Shown here one piece after another: positions 1-8,931 of a stretch of 64,000 bases of DNA. The translations under genes were made by a program, and so were the position numbers. The notes under the pieces were generated by a model. It searched no databases, was not told the DNA's origin, and saw nothing but the letters and a program-made list of their open reading frames with translations. The stretch is taken from positions 1 through 64,000 of the forward strand of contig CANGWB010000009.1 of assembly GCA_947457465.1 (NCBI GenBank), read 5' to 3'. The DNA is from Chitinophagaceae bacterium. GTDB lineage: Bacteria; Bacteroidota; Bacteroidia; Chitinophagales; Chitinophagaceae. Position 1 is the stretch's first letter; every line of letters begins with the position of its first letter.

Positions 1-20
1 CGGGTCTTTTAATAGAGTGG

Positions 21-1787
21 TCAGGGCTTTCGGGCCTCGGATCGGACGGGTGTTCCGGAGCCTGCTGGTGCCGAAGGTGCGTTGCCGGGTCTGGCCGGAG
101 CAGCTGATTTTTCAATCTGGTCGATATACCCTTGAATCGTTGCGGCATTGGCCGGGTCCACAGCCAACCATTTACGGAAATAGACCAAGGCCTGGTCGCG
201 GTCACGGGCATCATTAATGTAATAAGAAGCTAAGTATCGGGTGGAACTGATATACTGCTTTTTGAACTTGGCTGTATCGGTGGCACTGAATTCATTCAAC
301 CGCAGGGCATCCGGAACAGCGATACTGTCTTTGCGTACCGTATCGATGGCCATCGCATTGTTGAACGACCACTCATAGCCATAAACCTGTTGAGGATATT
401 TCTGCACCATGGTCTGTGCTGCCTCGCGGGAGCGATCATATCGGTTAGAGAAATAATGAGCCAAAGTCAGATCGAAATAATCATTGATGGTAGGTTTGGG
501 CTTGATTAACAAGATCTGTTCAATGATCGCAGCCTCCATATCCCTCATCTTATTCTCCTTGAAATAAACCTGTCCTTGTTTCAGGAAGTCGATCTTAGCG
601 GCCACAACAGTATCCAACGCCGCGCCGGCGAGGTAATTATCATAGATCTCCTGCTTGGTACCCCCAGTTTTGGACATGATGTCGGCACGAAGCTTATGAT
701 CGAATGAAATGTAATCGTCAGCTGTCTTGCGGGCAAAAAAAGCATCACTGCTCTTCTTGGCCATGGCAAAATCACCGACGGCTCCTCCGTTATCACCCCG
801 TTTGGCTGATACCAATCCGCGTTGATAATAGGCGTCTGCCAGCAAGCGGAAAGCCTTGGGTTTTGCTTTCGCTCCCATCTGCTCGATCAACTTCTCTGTT
901 TTGTTGATGGCACAATCGAAATCTGTTTTTTTCCAGCAAAGCTGTGCATATAGGAACTCGTCCTGTAACTCCTTCACTGGTTTGCTACCGATGTATTTAT
1001 TCAATTGCTCTTCAGCTTCTACCAGTTTGAGCCGGTAAAGAAAATAGTAATAGAGATCGTAATAAGCAGCGGAATAACCGGGGTTTTTGGTGACGGCTTT
1101 GTCCAACAGGGATTTTTGGAGTTCATAATCCTGTGCCTTCTCCGCCATGCGAGAGCGACGCAGATAAGCTGGTCCATGTGTCGAATCGATCTCTATCGCC
1201 TTTGAATAGCAGATGAAAGCTTGATTTCCGCCTTCACCCGGATTAGCCTTGCGATGCAGATTTCCCAACAACACCCACATTTCGGGATTCTTGGGAGAGC
1301 GGTTGGCAGCGTCCTCCATCAACCGAACACCCCAGGCATGATCGGCTTTCTCAGCTTCGTGCAAAGCGCGGCCGATAGCAAAGGCGATCTGTGGATTGTT
1401 ATTGCCTTTTTTGTCTTGTGTGGCAACCAGCGCAGATTCAAAATGCTGTCGAGCGGATTCGGTCTGTCCGCTGAGTAATTCTACATGACCCATTCCAACC
1501 TTTACCAATGGCGCATCACTGGTAGCCGTCAGGCCGGCCGCATATACTTTACGAGCCTGAGCCAAACGTTCAGTCATAGACTCATCACTTTCCAAGTAGG
1601 ACTGACCAAGCCAATAAATGATCTCCGGATTAGTAGGAGCAGCCGCATGCAATTTCTCAAAGTGCGCGATCGCCGATGCCGAACGCATGGCAAAAAGATG
1701 TTGCTTCCCCTCGTCCAAATTTTGGGCGAAGGCAGAAACATTCAACAATAAAGAGGCACACAGACAGGCAAAAATCAATCGCTTCAT
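21..1787 (-). CDS. Exported tetratricopeptide-repeat protein
   Basis: Encodes 588 residues. A signal peptide covers about residues 1-21 (hydrophobic core, then SAFAQ), so the protein is exported, probably to the periplasm. The rest is a chain of paired helices with TPR spacing, for example PEIIYWLGQSYLE, PEMWVLLGNLHRKANP and PAYLRRSRMAEKA, ending in a disordered Pro/Ala/Gly-rich tail. No catalytic motif is visible. TPR proteins act as binding scaffolds. It is the last gene of the set tonB, small membrane protein, PstS-like lipoprotein, TPR, with 39 bases between it and the lipoprotein gene. A TATATTTA element in that gap suggests it can also be transcribed separately. The partner is unknown; a role in the TonB-linked envelope complex is inference from position. 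Confidence 0.85.
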   Translation of the reverse strand: MKRLIFACLCASLLLNVSAFAQNLDEGKQHLFAMRSASAIAHFEKLHAAAPTNPEIIYWLGQSYLESDESMTERLAQARKVYAAGLTATSDAPLVKVGMGHVELLSGQTESARQHFESALVATQDKKGNNNPQIAFAIGRALHEAEKADHAWGVRLMEDAANRSPKNPEMWVLLGNLHRKANPGEGGNQAFICYSKAIEIDSTHGPAYLRRSRMAEKAQDYELQKSLLDKAVTKNPGYSAAYYDLYYYFLYRLKLVEAEEQLNKYIGSKPVKELQDEFLYAQLCWKKTDFDCAINKTEKLIEQMGAKAKPKAFRLLADAYYQRGLVSAKRGDNGGAVGDFAMAKKSSDAFFARKTADDYISFDHKLRADIMSKTGGTKQEIYDNYLAGAALDTVVAAKIDFLKQGQVYFKENKMRDMEAAIIEQILLIKPKPTINDYFDLTLAHYFSNRYDRSREAAQTMVQKYPQQVYGYEWSFNNAMAIDTVRKDSIAVPDALRLNEFSATDTAKFKKQYISSTRYLASYYINDARDRDQALVYFRKWLAVDPANAATIQGYIDQIEKSAAPARPGNAPSAPAGSGTPVRSEARKP

Positions 1788-1808
1788 AATTCGTCTTATT
1801 GATTGGTG

Positions 1809-1816
1809 TAAATATA
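1809..1816 (-). promoter_or_regulatory. Candidate -7 element (TATATTTA) for the TPR gene
   Basis: On the minus strand the sequence reads TATATTTA, one base from the Bacteroidota -7 consensus TAnnTTTG, 21 nt before the ATG at 1787. No convincing -33 element was seen. Confidence 0.4.
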
Positions 1817-1826
1817 TTGGATTTGA

Positions 1827-2744
1827 TCACTCATTTAATTGTACAGGACGAAAGCCAAAATCTTTTAACAATGGCGCCAGATAGGCTCGTTTAAAGATCA
1901 GTTGTCCGATCTCCGATCCCATGAAACGAGACAGCCCCGTTGCCAGTCCCACATGTTTTTCTTTCAGGATGAACGTAATGTCACGCGTCAACGGATACAA
2001 ACGGGTATATACATTCACCTGATCGGGTACTGAAGTATACTCCGGGAACTTATCATTGGCGATACGAAGCATTTTCACCCGTGGCTGCCACACACGTTGA
2101 ATCGAGTCTTCCCGATTTCCGATCCAGCTCACTCCCACAAAACCGATAACATCCGGATGACTGGCAACATATTCGATCACGCCTTGACTGGTACGGACCG
2201 CCTGCAGGGTCGCTGTCGGCTGCTCCCCTCTTAATATAGAATCGACGAGAAAACGCACCGTGGAAGTTGCTTTCAATCCGTCTACCACCGGTGTTAAGGA
2301 ATTGTTCATTTTACCGGAAAGCAGTTCCTTCAGCTCCGAACGGGTCCATACCGACTTCTTCATGCTGGGGTGCGCCAAAACCGCGATCCCATCTCTGGCC
2401 ACGGCCCTACTCTTATTGATCCCTCCGATCGAATCAGTCAGCCATTTTTCCTCTGCTTTGCTTGGTGTGCGGGTAACGATCACCATCCTTATACTGTCGA
2501 CAAACAGATCCTTTATACAATCCGCCTCCGGCTTGTACTGCACGTTAATAATGGTTTGTAGATGTTGTGACTGATAGACCTGAATCAACTCTTCCACAAT
2601 GGGACGAAAACTTTCATCTGCACTGATCCATATCGATCCGCTCTCCGGGGTATCGGATGGGATGGGTGGCATGGAGGCCGTTTGGCAAGCGGTCACCGAT
2701 ACGCCAACCATCAACATCAATATCCAGCTCTTGTATGGCTTCAT
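1827..2744 (-). CDS. PstS-like periplasmic-binding lipoprotein
   Basis: Encodes 305 residues. The N-terminus is a lipoprotein signal with the lipobox VTAC (Cys about residue 20). The mature part resembles the PstS/PBP-like phosphate-binding fold: SGSIWISADESFRPIVEELI near the start, a middle segment around IAVLAHPSMKKSVWTRSELK, and the hinge-side stretch GFVGVSWIG. No pstA, pstB or pstC lies nearby, so it is unlikely to be a classical importer subunit. It overlaps the upstream small membrane gene by 4 bases (ATGA), which implies translational coupling. With tonB two genes upstream, a role in TonB-dependent envelope transport or sensing is plausible but unproven. The ligand cannot be stated from sequence. 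Confidence 0.75.
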   Translation of the reverse strand: MKPYKSWILMLMVGVSVTACQTASMPPIPSDTPESGSIWISADESFRPIVEELIQVYQSQHLQTIINVQYKPEADCIKDLFVDSIRMVIVTRTPSKAEEKWLTDSIGGINKSRAVARDGIAVLAHPSMKKSVWTRSELKELLSGKMNNSLTPVVDGLKATSTVRFLVDSILRGEQPTATLQAVRTSQGVIEYVASHPDVIGFVGVSWIGNREDSIQRVWQPRVKMLRIANDKFPEYTSVPDQVNVYTRLYPLTRDITFILKEKHVGLATGLSRFMGSEIGQLIFKRAYLAPLLKDFGFRPVQLNE

Positions 2745-2986
2745 GCATCTTTTGATTTTCTTCTTCCTCGAACAACCCGCCAGATTGCATAGGCGATACA
2801 GAGTCCGCCAAACAACCAGTCGGTCGCATCTGGCTCTCCCAAATATTTATTCATCGGAAGAGCAGGAAACTGACCCCTGATCAAAAAAAAGAGTCCCAGT
2901 AATCCGATGATCCCTCCCATGATGTAATCGATCAGGGCGCGAAGGGAAAAACCGGAACCGCGACTCGTGCTACTTTTTTCAGTCAT
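2741..2986 (-). CDS. Small membrane protein of the tonB run
   Basis: Encodes 81 residues with two predicted membrane segments (about residues 17-40, IIGLLGLFFLIRGQF, and 58-72, WLFGGLCIAYAIWRVV) and a basic C-terminus (RGRRKSKDA). It lies 37 bases after tonB and overlaps the PstS-like gene by 4 bases, so all three are probably one transcript. I do not recognise a named family. The overlap and membrane topology support a real gene rather than a chance reading frame. Confidence 0.75.
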   Translation of the reverse strand: MTEKSSTSRGSGFSLRALIDYIMGGIIGLLGLFFLIRGQFPALPMNKYLGEPDATDWLFGGLCIAYAIWRVVRGRRKSKDA

Positions 2987-3023
2987 AGATTCATGTTTGG
3001 GCGGGGCAAATTAGCCAATTTTC

Positions 3024-3827
3024 TCAGCCCCCGACACCCAGAAAGGTAACCGGCAGTACATATTGTACCGCAACCTTCTGTCCGTTCTGCGAACCGGGCA
3101 TCCAGCGAGGCATCCGCTTGCAGACCCGCAGTACCTCCCGATCAAAATCCGCACCGCCACTGGTGTCGATGATCAGCTGGTCCACCCGACCATCCGCCAA
3201 CACAGTGAAACGTACCCTGACCATCCGTCGATCTCCTTCCTCAAGCGAACCGGGCGTTTGCAAATGGCTGGCCAAGAAATTGCGAAGCGCCATTTCACCA
3301 CCGGGGAATTCCGGCTGCTTCTCATCGGCAACGAAAGGAGAGGCATTCCCTTCTCCGGTATCCGTTCCGGTGCCGGGTTCAACAGGACGAGCCACTTGCC
3401 CAGGATCTTTCCCCGTTTGAGTAACGGTTGAAACAGCGGCCGTCTTCAGATCATCCGTCGAGGGCATCGGATCTTTAACGTTCGGTTTGATATCGATCGT
3501 ACTGGTGAATTTTTGACTGGCTACTTTAGGAGCAGCTGTCTTGGACATGGGAGGCAGTGGCTCGGGCTGAACCGGTTTAGGCGGCTGCACCTCCACCTGC
3601 GTGATCTTCATCCATTCACGATCCTCCTTATTCATTACAGTTCCGGAGGTTTCACTGCCTCTGTACTGAAACCAGAGACAGATACCCAATACACCCAACA
3701 GCATGATGCCCAGGGCGGTCCCCATCCGCTGTGAATAATCGCGTCGCAGCACATACGCACCATACGATTTGTTTCGACCCTCGAACACCAGTTCGAGCAG
3801 GGAGGTCTTGTTTTCTTGTTTTCTCAT
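3024..3827 (-). CDS. tonB: TonB-family energy transducer
   Basis: Encodes 267 residues from the ATG at 3827 (MRKQENKTSLLELVF); a GTG ten codons upstream is also open but the shorter start fits the family. One membrane anchor lies at about residues 35-55 (ALGIMLLGVLGICLWF), followed by a Pro-rich periplasmic linker (VQPPKPVQPEPLPPM) and a C-terminal TonB domain carrying PEFPGGEMALRNFL and the end VQYVLPVTFL. TonB couples the ExbB/ExbD proton motor to outer-membrane receptors. exbB and exbD are not in this window; in related genomes they usually sit upstream, but here hisS lies there in the opposite direction, so they must be elsewhere. Confidence 0.9.
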   Translation of the reverse strand: MRKQENKTSLLELVFEGRNKSYGAYVLRRDYSQRMGTALGIMLLGVLGICLWFQYRGSETSGTVMNKEDREWMKITQVEVQPPKPVQPEPLPPMSKTAAPKVASQKFTSTIDIKPNVKDPMPSTDDLKTAAVSTVTQTGKDPGQVARPVEPGTGTDTGEGNASPFVADEKQPEFPGGEMALRNFLASHLQTPGSLEEGDRRMVRVRFTVLADGRVDQLIIDTSGGADFDREVLRVCKRMPRWMPGSQNGQKVAVQYVLPVTFLGVGG

Positions 3828-3906
3828 GGTGATGGTTTTCAGAAAGGATGCAGACACAAGAAAAAATGCATAAACGCAAGTCGCTCCCCCTTGCCGGGCG
3901 ATGGCT

Positions 3907-3914
3907 TACATTTG
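3907..3914 (+). promoter_or_regulatory. Candidate -7 element (TACATTTG) for hisS
   Basis: TACATTTG matches TAnnTTTG exactly, 31 nt before the hisS ATG at 3946. The region 3828-3945 is a divergent promoter space shared with tonB. Confidence 0.45.
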
Positions 3915-3945
3915 TAATACGCTTCCTCTATCATCTTTACACTGC

Positions 3946-5316
3946 ATGAGTAAACCCAGTCTGCCCGCCGGTACCCGTGATTTCGGACCGGATGTGGTCC
4001 GAAAGCGAAATCACATTCTCGACACCATCCGTTCGGCGTTTCAGCGATATGGTTATCAGCCGCTGGAAACACCTGCTTTCGAGAACATGGAAACACTCAT
4101 GGGCAAATACGGAGAAGAGGGTGATAAGCTGATATTTAAAATCCTCAACAACGGACTGGATAATCCCGAAAAAGAAGCTAAGGTCCGGGCAGGATTTGAA
4201 ACTGTCCTTCAAGGAAAAAGCAGTACCGACATTACCGAGCGCGCCCTGAAATATGACCTCACCATTCCCTTTGCCCGATACGTGGCGATGAATCATGGTC
4301 AACTCACCTTTCCCTTCAAACGCTATCAGATACAACCCGTATGGCGGGCCGATCGCCCACAAAAAGGCCGATACCGTGAATTTTATCAATGCGACGCAGA
4401 TGTCGTAGGCAGTCGCTCGCTGCTGTACGAGGCAGAACTTGCTTGCCTATATCATGAGGTGTTCACCAACCTGGGACTAACAGGCTATACCCTACTTGTC
4501 AATCACCGCTCCTTGCTGCTGGCACTTGCCGACCGTTGCGGAAATCAGGATTGGCTGGTTCCGATCACGGTTGCCATCGACAAACTGGATAAGATCGGTT
4601 TAGAAAAAGTAAAGACGGAACTCACACAAAAACAGATCCCATCCGCCGCGATCGAACAGATCGAAAAATATCTATCGGTCGAAGGAACAGCAGATTCTGT
4701 ATTGGAACAGTTGAATGCCTTACTGGGAGAAATCCCCGAAGGAGCTGCCGGTATCGGTGCGCTGCGCGAATGGATGGGATATCTGGCCGATCAGCCGGTT
4801 TCATTCCGGATCGATCCGACACTAGCACGCGGACTGAATTACTACACCGGCATGATCTTCGAGGTAAAAGCACCCGCAACCGTATCCATGGGCAGTATCG
4901 GTGGTGGTGGTCGCTACGATGATCTAACCGGGCTGTTCGGCGTGTCAGACGTACCAGGCGTTGGAATCTCTTTCGGCGTGGATCGCATCTATGATGTGAT
5001 GGAAGCATTGGAACTTTTTCCCTCCGATATTGCTCAGCCTCCGCGTATCCTTTTCTTTAACCTTGGCATAACAGAGGGAAAGGTTACCTTTGGGCTCCTT
5101 CAGGAATTAAGAAAAAAAGGCATTGCGGCTGACATGTATCCCGAATCCGCCAAGTTTGACAAACAATTCAAATACGCAGAAAAAAGAGGGATCACTTATG
5201 TTGCCATTTTGGGCGAATCCGAACTCAAAACGCAAACGATCCAACTTAAAAATCTGTCGACCGGAACACAATCCACTTTATCACACACCGATTTTCTGAA
5301 TATTGAACTTAGTTAA
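3946..5316 (+). CDS. hisS: Histidyl-tRNA synthetase
   Basis: Encodes 456 residues and charges tRNA-His with histidine in the cytoplasm. The start at 3946 (MSKPSLPAGTRDFGP) gives the usual HisRS N-terminus; an upstream in-frame ATG at 3901 lies before the -7 promoter element and is rejected. Class II motifs are visible: the motif 2 region RYREFYQCDADVVG (about residue 143) and the histidine-specific LARGLNYYTGMIFE (about residue 294), then a C-terminal anticodon-binding domain (PPRILFFNLG onward). Length fits the family. The next gene starts 10 bases after the stop and may be cotranscribed. Confidence 0.96.
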   Translation: MSKPSLPAGTRDFGPDVVRKRNHILDTIRSAFQRYGYQPLETPAFENMETLMGKYGEEGDKLIFKILNNGLDNPEKEAKVRAGFETVLQGKSSTDITERALKYDLTIPFARYVAMNHGQLTFPFKRYQIQPVWRADRPQKGRYREFYQCDADVVGSRSLLYEAELACLYHEVFTNLGLTGYTLLVNHRSLLLALADRCGNQDWLVPITVAIDKLDKIGLEKVKTELTQKQIPSAAIEQIEKYLSVEGTADSVLEQLNALLGEIPEGAAGIGALREWMGYLADQPVSFRIDPTLARGLNYYTGMIFEVKAPATVSMGSIGGGGRYDDLTGLFGVSDVPGVGISFGVDRIYDVMEALELFPSDIAQPPRILFFNLGITEGKVTFGLLQELRKKGIAADMYPESAKFDKQFKYAEKRGITYVAILGESELKTQTIQLKNLSTGTQSTLSHTDFLNIELS

Positions 5317-5326
5317 ACAAACACAA

Positions 5327-7045
5327 ATGAAACAATCCCTTTCTTATCTCGGCATAGCCCTGATTGCCCTGATAACCTTTTCCTCCTGCTCCTCCAAAGC
5401 GGATGCTCCCATCCCAACTGATGCCACGTTCGTGATGCACATCAATGGAAAGAGCCTCAGTGAAAAACTGCCCTGGTCGGAGATCAAAGAAACGCAATGG
5501 TTCAAGTATGCGGTTGACAATGTCGATGGCGACTCGCTGGCCGTTGTATTGCTGAACGATCCATCTCAGTCCGGTCTCGACATCAACGGCAATGGCTGGG
5601 TATATCTGGCCAACCGAGGCAAAGGCGCTTATTCGGCTCTGGTCTGGGACCTCGCCGATGCAGACAAATTCGAAGCCCTGATCAAGAAATCCGCGCCGGA
5701 AGTTAAGATCCAACAAAAAGAATCAACCAGTTATATTTCTGAAGGCTCCACGCTGGTGGCCTGGAAGGAAAAAAAACTCATGCTGTTGGGAGATGCTTCC
5801 GAGTTCACACAGGAATTGAACAACATGGGTGAAGAAACCGAGCAATATGATTCACTCGGAAATCTCATCGAATCAGAAGAAGCATTCCGCTTCACGAGCG
5901 ATAGTTTGCTCAACATTGCCATCGAACTGCAAAGCTTGAAATCCAGTGCCAAACTGGGAAGCGATGAAAAATTCGCTGACCTGATCGGTACCAAAGGTGA
6001 TGTTCATTTCTGGCTGAATGCCGGTAAATTATACGGTAACACACTGACGGGAAGCCTGCTTTCGCTCTCTAAACTGGGTTCCTTAGTGGAAGGAAACATC
6101 GCTGCTGCTACGGTTAGTTTCAATAATGGCTCCATCGACATCGATTCAAAAGGATATGTCGGCAAAGAGCTGGAAGCCTTGTATAAAAAATATCAGGCAG
6201 CTAATTTCGATGAGACCTCCTTGAAAAATCTGCCGGCCGGTGAAGTGAATTTCGCCATGGCGATGAATTATCCGCCTGATGGACTCAAAGCACTGCTTAC
6301 CTTATTCGGCGTAGACGGACTGGTGAACAATTTCATGCAAGAAGCCAATTTCAGTGTGGATGAATTCATCAAGGCGAACGACGGTAACCTGTTCTTTGCC
6401 TTGTCTGACTTCAATATCAAAAAAGTGGAGAAGTCTTTCGAAGGATTCGATGGCGAGCCCATCACCTACAACAGCACAGAACCCGACGGCAAATTGCTGT
6501 TTGGCGCAGCTGTGAAGGAAAAAAATGCCTTCCAGAAAATGATGGAGGTAGCCAAGAAGTTGTTGACCGGAAAAGCGGGCATGAGTGAGGAATCACTGAG
6601 TGCCGTACCTTATGAACTGAAAGACAAATGGTTCATCTCCGGAAACAATTCTGATCAGATAAAAAACTATGGTGCCAAGAAAACCGATCATGCATTCATC
6701 GACAAGATCAAAGGTCATCCACTCGGACTTTATGTGAACATCGCATCCTTTATCAAAGGATCGACAGCAGAGCTGGGAGACGATGCAGTCACCAAGAGCA
6801 TTGCTGATCTTTCTCTCGCATTCTGGAAAGAGTTGGTCATGACCGGTGGAGAATTCAAGAAAGGCGCCTCTGTAAGTCAAGTATCGCTCACCTTAGGAGA
6901 TGCGAATACGAACAGCTTGAAATCCCTCAACCAATACCTGGGTAAGATCGCCAAGATCGCTAAGGACGAAGAAGAGCGTCAACGTAAAGAATGGGAAACA
7001 ACTGAACCTGTCGATTCAGTAACCATACCCGCACCCGAATATTGA
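5327..7045 (+). CDS. DUF4836-like lipoprotein
   Basis: Encodes 572 residues from the ATG at 5327 (MKQSLSYLGIALIAL). The signal peptide ends in a lipobox (FSSC, Cys about residue 21) followed by SSKADAPIP, so the protein is probably membrane-anchored on the periplasmic side. The mature part starts ATFVMHINGKSLSEKLPW, an arrangement I associate with the Bacteroidota family DUF4836, whose function is unknown. The end is charged (KDEEERQRKEWETTEP). It follows hisS by 10 bases and is closed by a strong intrinsic terminator at 7061-7096. The family call is by recall of sequence pattern, not alignment. Confidence 0.75.
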   Translation: MKQSLSYLGIALIALITFSSCSSKADAPIPTDATFVMHINGKSLSEKLPWSEIKETQWFKYAVDNVDGDSLAVVLLNDPSQSGLDINGNGWVYLANRGKGAYSALVWDLADADKFEALIKKSAPEVKIQQKESTSYISEGSTLVAWKEKKLMLLGDASEFTQELNNMGEETEQYDSLGNLIESEEAFRFTSDSLLNIAIELQSLKSSAKLGSDEKFADLIGTKGDVHFWLNAGKLYGNTLTGSLLSLSKLGSLVEGNIAAATVSFNNGSIDIDSKGYVGKELEALYKKYQAANFDETSLKNLPAGEVNFAMAMNYPPDGLKALLTLFGVDGLVNNFMQEANFSVDEFIKANDGNLFFALSDFNIKKVEKSFEGFDGEPITYNSTEPDGKLLFGAAVKEKNAFQKMMEVAKKLLTGKAGMSEESLSAVPYELKDKWFISGNNSDQIKNYGAKKTDHAFIDKIKGHPLGLYVNIASFIKGSTAELGDDAVTKSIADLSLAFWKELVMTGGEFKKGASVSQVSLTLGDANTNSLKSLNQYLGKIAKIAKDEEERQRKEWETTEPVDSVTIPAPEY

Positions 7046-7060
7046 TCCGAACTAATTATA

Positions 7061-7096
7061 AAAACCACCGTTCTTCTAGAGCGGTGGTTTTTTTTC
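7061..7096 (+). terminator. Intrinsic terminator after the DUF4836-like gene
   Basis: Stem AACCACCG (7063-7070) pairs perfectly with CGGTGGTT (7082-7089), followed by a run of T to 7095. It separates the hisS unit from the ABC genes, whose first ATG is only 4 bases further on. Confidence 0.9.
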
Positions 7097-7099
7097 GCC

Positions 7100-7744
7100 A
7101 TGCTACAGCTCCAAAAAATAATACCCACCTATTTCGATCCGGCCACTTGTGCCCACTCGGAGCTTTGGCTGAAGTCCATCGAAGTGGAACCCGGTGAACG
7201 GATACAGATACAAGCACCATCCGGCAGCGGCAAAACATCGCTGACCCATTTTTTGTACGGCATTCGAAATGAATATTCAGGTTCCATTCGGTACGATGGA
7301 TCAGAACTACGCACACTGGATCCCGATCAATTGGCAGACTTGCGCAGGGAGAAACTGGCTATTGTCTTTCAGGACATGCGCTTATTCCCAAAGCCAACGC
7401 TACGTGACAATTTTGAGATCAAACGACAACTAACCGAACACCATTCGAAGGAAACGATACTGGATTGGGCTGGACGCCTGGGTATCGATCACCGGTTGGA
7501 TACCCCCGCTAAACTTTGCTCATATGGTGAACAACAGCGCGCTTCCATTATACGCGCGCTGCTTCAACCGTTCAAGTGGATCCTACTCGATGAGCCGTTC
7601 AGTCATCTCGATGATGCCAATGCGCACAAAGCCATGCAACTCATCCTGGAAGAATCAGAGAAGCAAGGTGCAGCTGTGCTATTGGCCGATCTGGAGATCG
7701 TTCCGTTTTATCCTTCTAGCCGACTGATCCGGCTGCTCGCATGA
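7100..7744 (+). CDS. ABC transporter ATP-binding protein with degenerate motifs
   Basis: Encodes 214 residues of the LolD/MacB-like ATPase type. Walker A APSGSGKTS is at residues 39-47, the Q-loop is VFQDMRLF, and Walker B is WILLDEP. Two motifs differ from the norm: the signature reads CSYGEQQR instead of LSGGEQQR, and the segment where the switch histidine is expected reads VLLADLE with no His. It overlaps the permease gene by 4 bases (ATGA), so the two form a transporter. The substrate is unknown; this ATPase group often moves lipoproteins or peptides or remodels the envelope. Reduced or altered ATP hydrolysis is an inference from the missing residues. Confidence 0.85.
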   Translation: MLQLQKIIPTYFDPATCAHSELWLKSIEVEPGERIQIQAPSGSGKTSLTHFLYGIRNEYSGSIRYDGSELRTLDPDQLADLRREKLAIVFQDMRLFPKPTLRDNFEIKRQLTEHHSKETILDWAGRLGIDHRLDTPAKLCSYGEQQRASIIRALLQPFKWILLDEPFSHLDDANAHKAMQLILEESEKQGAAVLLADLEIVPFYPSSRLIRLLA

Positions 7745-8931
7745 AACACCCATCCTTCCATATCATCAAGCCCTTGCTTTTCACCGGAGAGCGTTCCTCT
7801 ACGAGATGGTTCTCGTATGTGGGATTAGGGATCGGTGTCTTATTGCTGCTGTTAGCCCAACAGTTATTTATTGATATTCAAGCCCTGGTCAAACAAACCA
7901 GCATTCGAAAGAACGGATTTGATTACATCTCTGTCACCAAGCAGATCACGAATGAGAACATGGGCAGAGATAACCGGTTCAGTGCAGCCGACATTGATAC
8001 CCTTCGTACTCAATCCTTCATACAAGGTGCTGCACCGTTGATCTCCAATCGATTTGAAGTGGTGGCAACTGCCGGCGACCAGATCCCGTTCGCCTCCGAT
8101 ATATTCCTCGAGGCCTTGGAAACGGAATTCATTGATACCGTGCCGGCAGGATTTACCTGGCAACCCGGACAAGCACTGGTGCCACTGATTTTCTCTTCCG
8201 ATTTTTTGGAGATGTACAATGTTTTTGCACCGAGTTATGGCTTGCCACAACTTTCCATGGAAACAGCCTCGAATGTGATCATCGGCCTGCGTTGCGAAGG
8301 ACAAAAAGGCGGACAGGTTTTTCGTGCCCAGATCGTTGCTTTCTCTGACCGGATCAACTCCTTATTGGTTCCCAAATCCTTTTTGGATTGGGCCAATCAG
8401 GAATTTGAGGGATTGCCATCAGCCAATGCCTCCCGTGTTTACATCAAAACAAAAGATGCCAACAGTCCTGATTTGTTGGATTTTCTAGCCACCAAAAATT
8501 ATCGGGTCAACAAGGAGAAAACCGCTTTCGGTCGATCGAAGCAGATTCTACAGGGGGTGATCGCCGGTCTGGGTATTTTCGGTGTGCTGGTGGTGGGACT
8601 GGCCCTTTTACTTTTCTCTTTCTATCTGCAACTGATGGTAGCCCGCAGCCGAGATAACCTGCAATTGCTCTTAACGATCGGTTATCGCCCTGATTGGCTG
8701 AGCCGTCAGGTAGCCCGTCGTTTCATACCCGTCTATTTGATCGTGGTGGCTGCAGCGCTTATTGTTACGCAACTATTGCAATACGGATTTCATCAGGTCA
8801 TCATGTTCAATCGTCCGGAGCTCTCCTCCTGGCTTCATCCCAGCGTATGGATAACCGCGATCATACTCACGGTACTATCGATCCTCACCAACCTGCGCAT
8901 GGTAAAAAAATTGCTGTACGGGATCTCCTGA
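7741..8931 (+). CDS. FtsX-like ABC transporter permease
   Basis: Encodes 396 residues. One membrane segment is near the N-terminus (VGLGIGVLLLLLAQQLF), then a large periplasmic domain of about 240 residues, then three further segments (GLGIFGVLVVGLALLLFSFY, FIPVYLIVVAAALIVTQLL and a last one near WITAIILTVLSIL). This 1+3 layout is that of FtsX/LolCE/MacB permeases. It is translationally coupled to the ATPase gene by a 4-base overlap. The stop codon TGA abuts the stop of the convergent thiolase gene, forming TGATCA with no spacer. Confidence 0.85.
   Translation: MKHPSFHIIKPLLFTGERSSTRWFSYVGLGIGVLLLLLAQQLFIDIQALVKQTSIRKNGFDYISVTKQITNENMGRDNRFSAADIDTLRTQSFIQGAAPLISNRFEVVATAGDQIPFASDIFLEALETEFIDTVPAGFTWQPGQALVPLIFSSDFLEMYNVFAPSYGLPQLSMETASNVIIGLRCEGQKGGQVFRAQIVAFSDRINSLLVPKSFLDWANQEFEGLPSANASRVYIKTKDANSPDLLDFLATKNYRVNKEKTAFGRSKQILQGVIAGLGIFGVLVVGLALLLFSFYLQLMVARSRDNLQLLLTIGYRPDWLSRQVARRFIPVYLIVVAAALIVTQLLQYGFHQVIMFNRPELSSWLHPSVWITAIILTVLSILTNLRMVKKLLYGIS

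Noticed and set aside
4622-5008. Arg/His-rich minus-strand frame of 128 residues inside hisS
   Set aside because: Low-complexity composition typical of an antisense shadow; hisS motifs on the plus strand explain the sequence.
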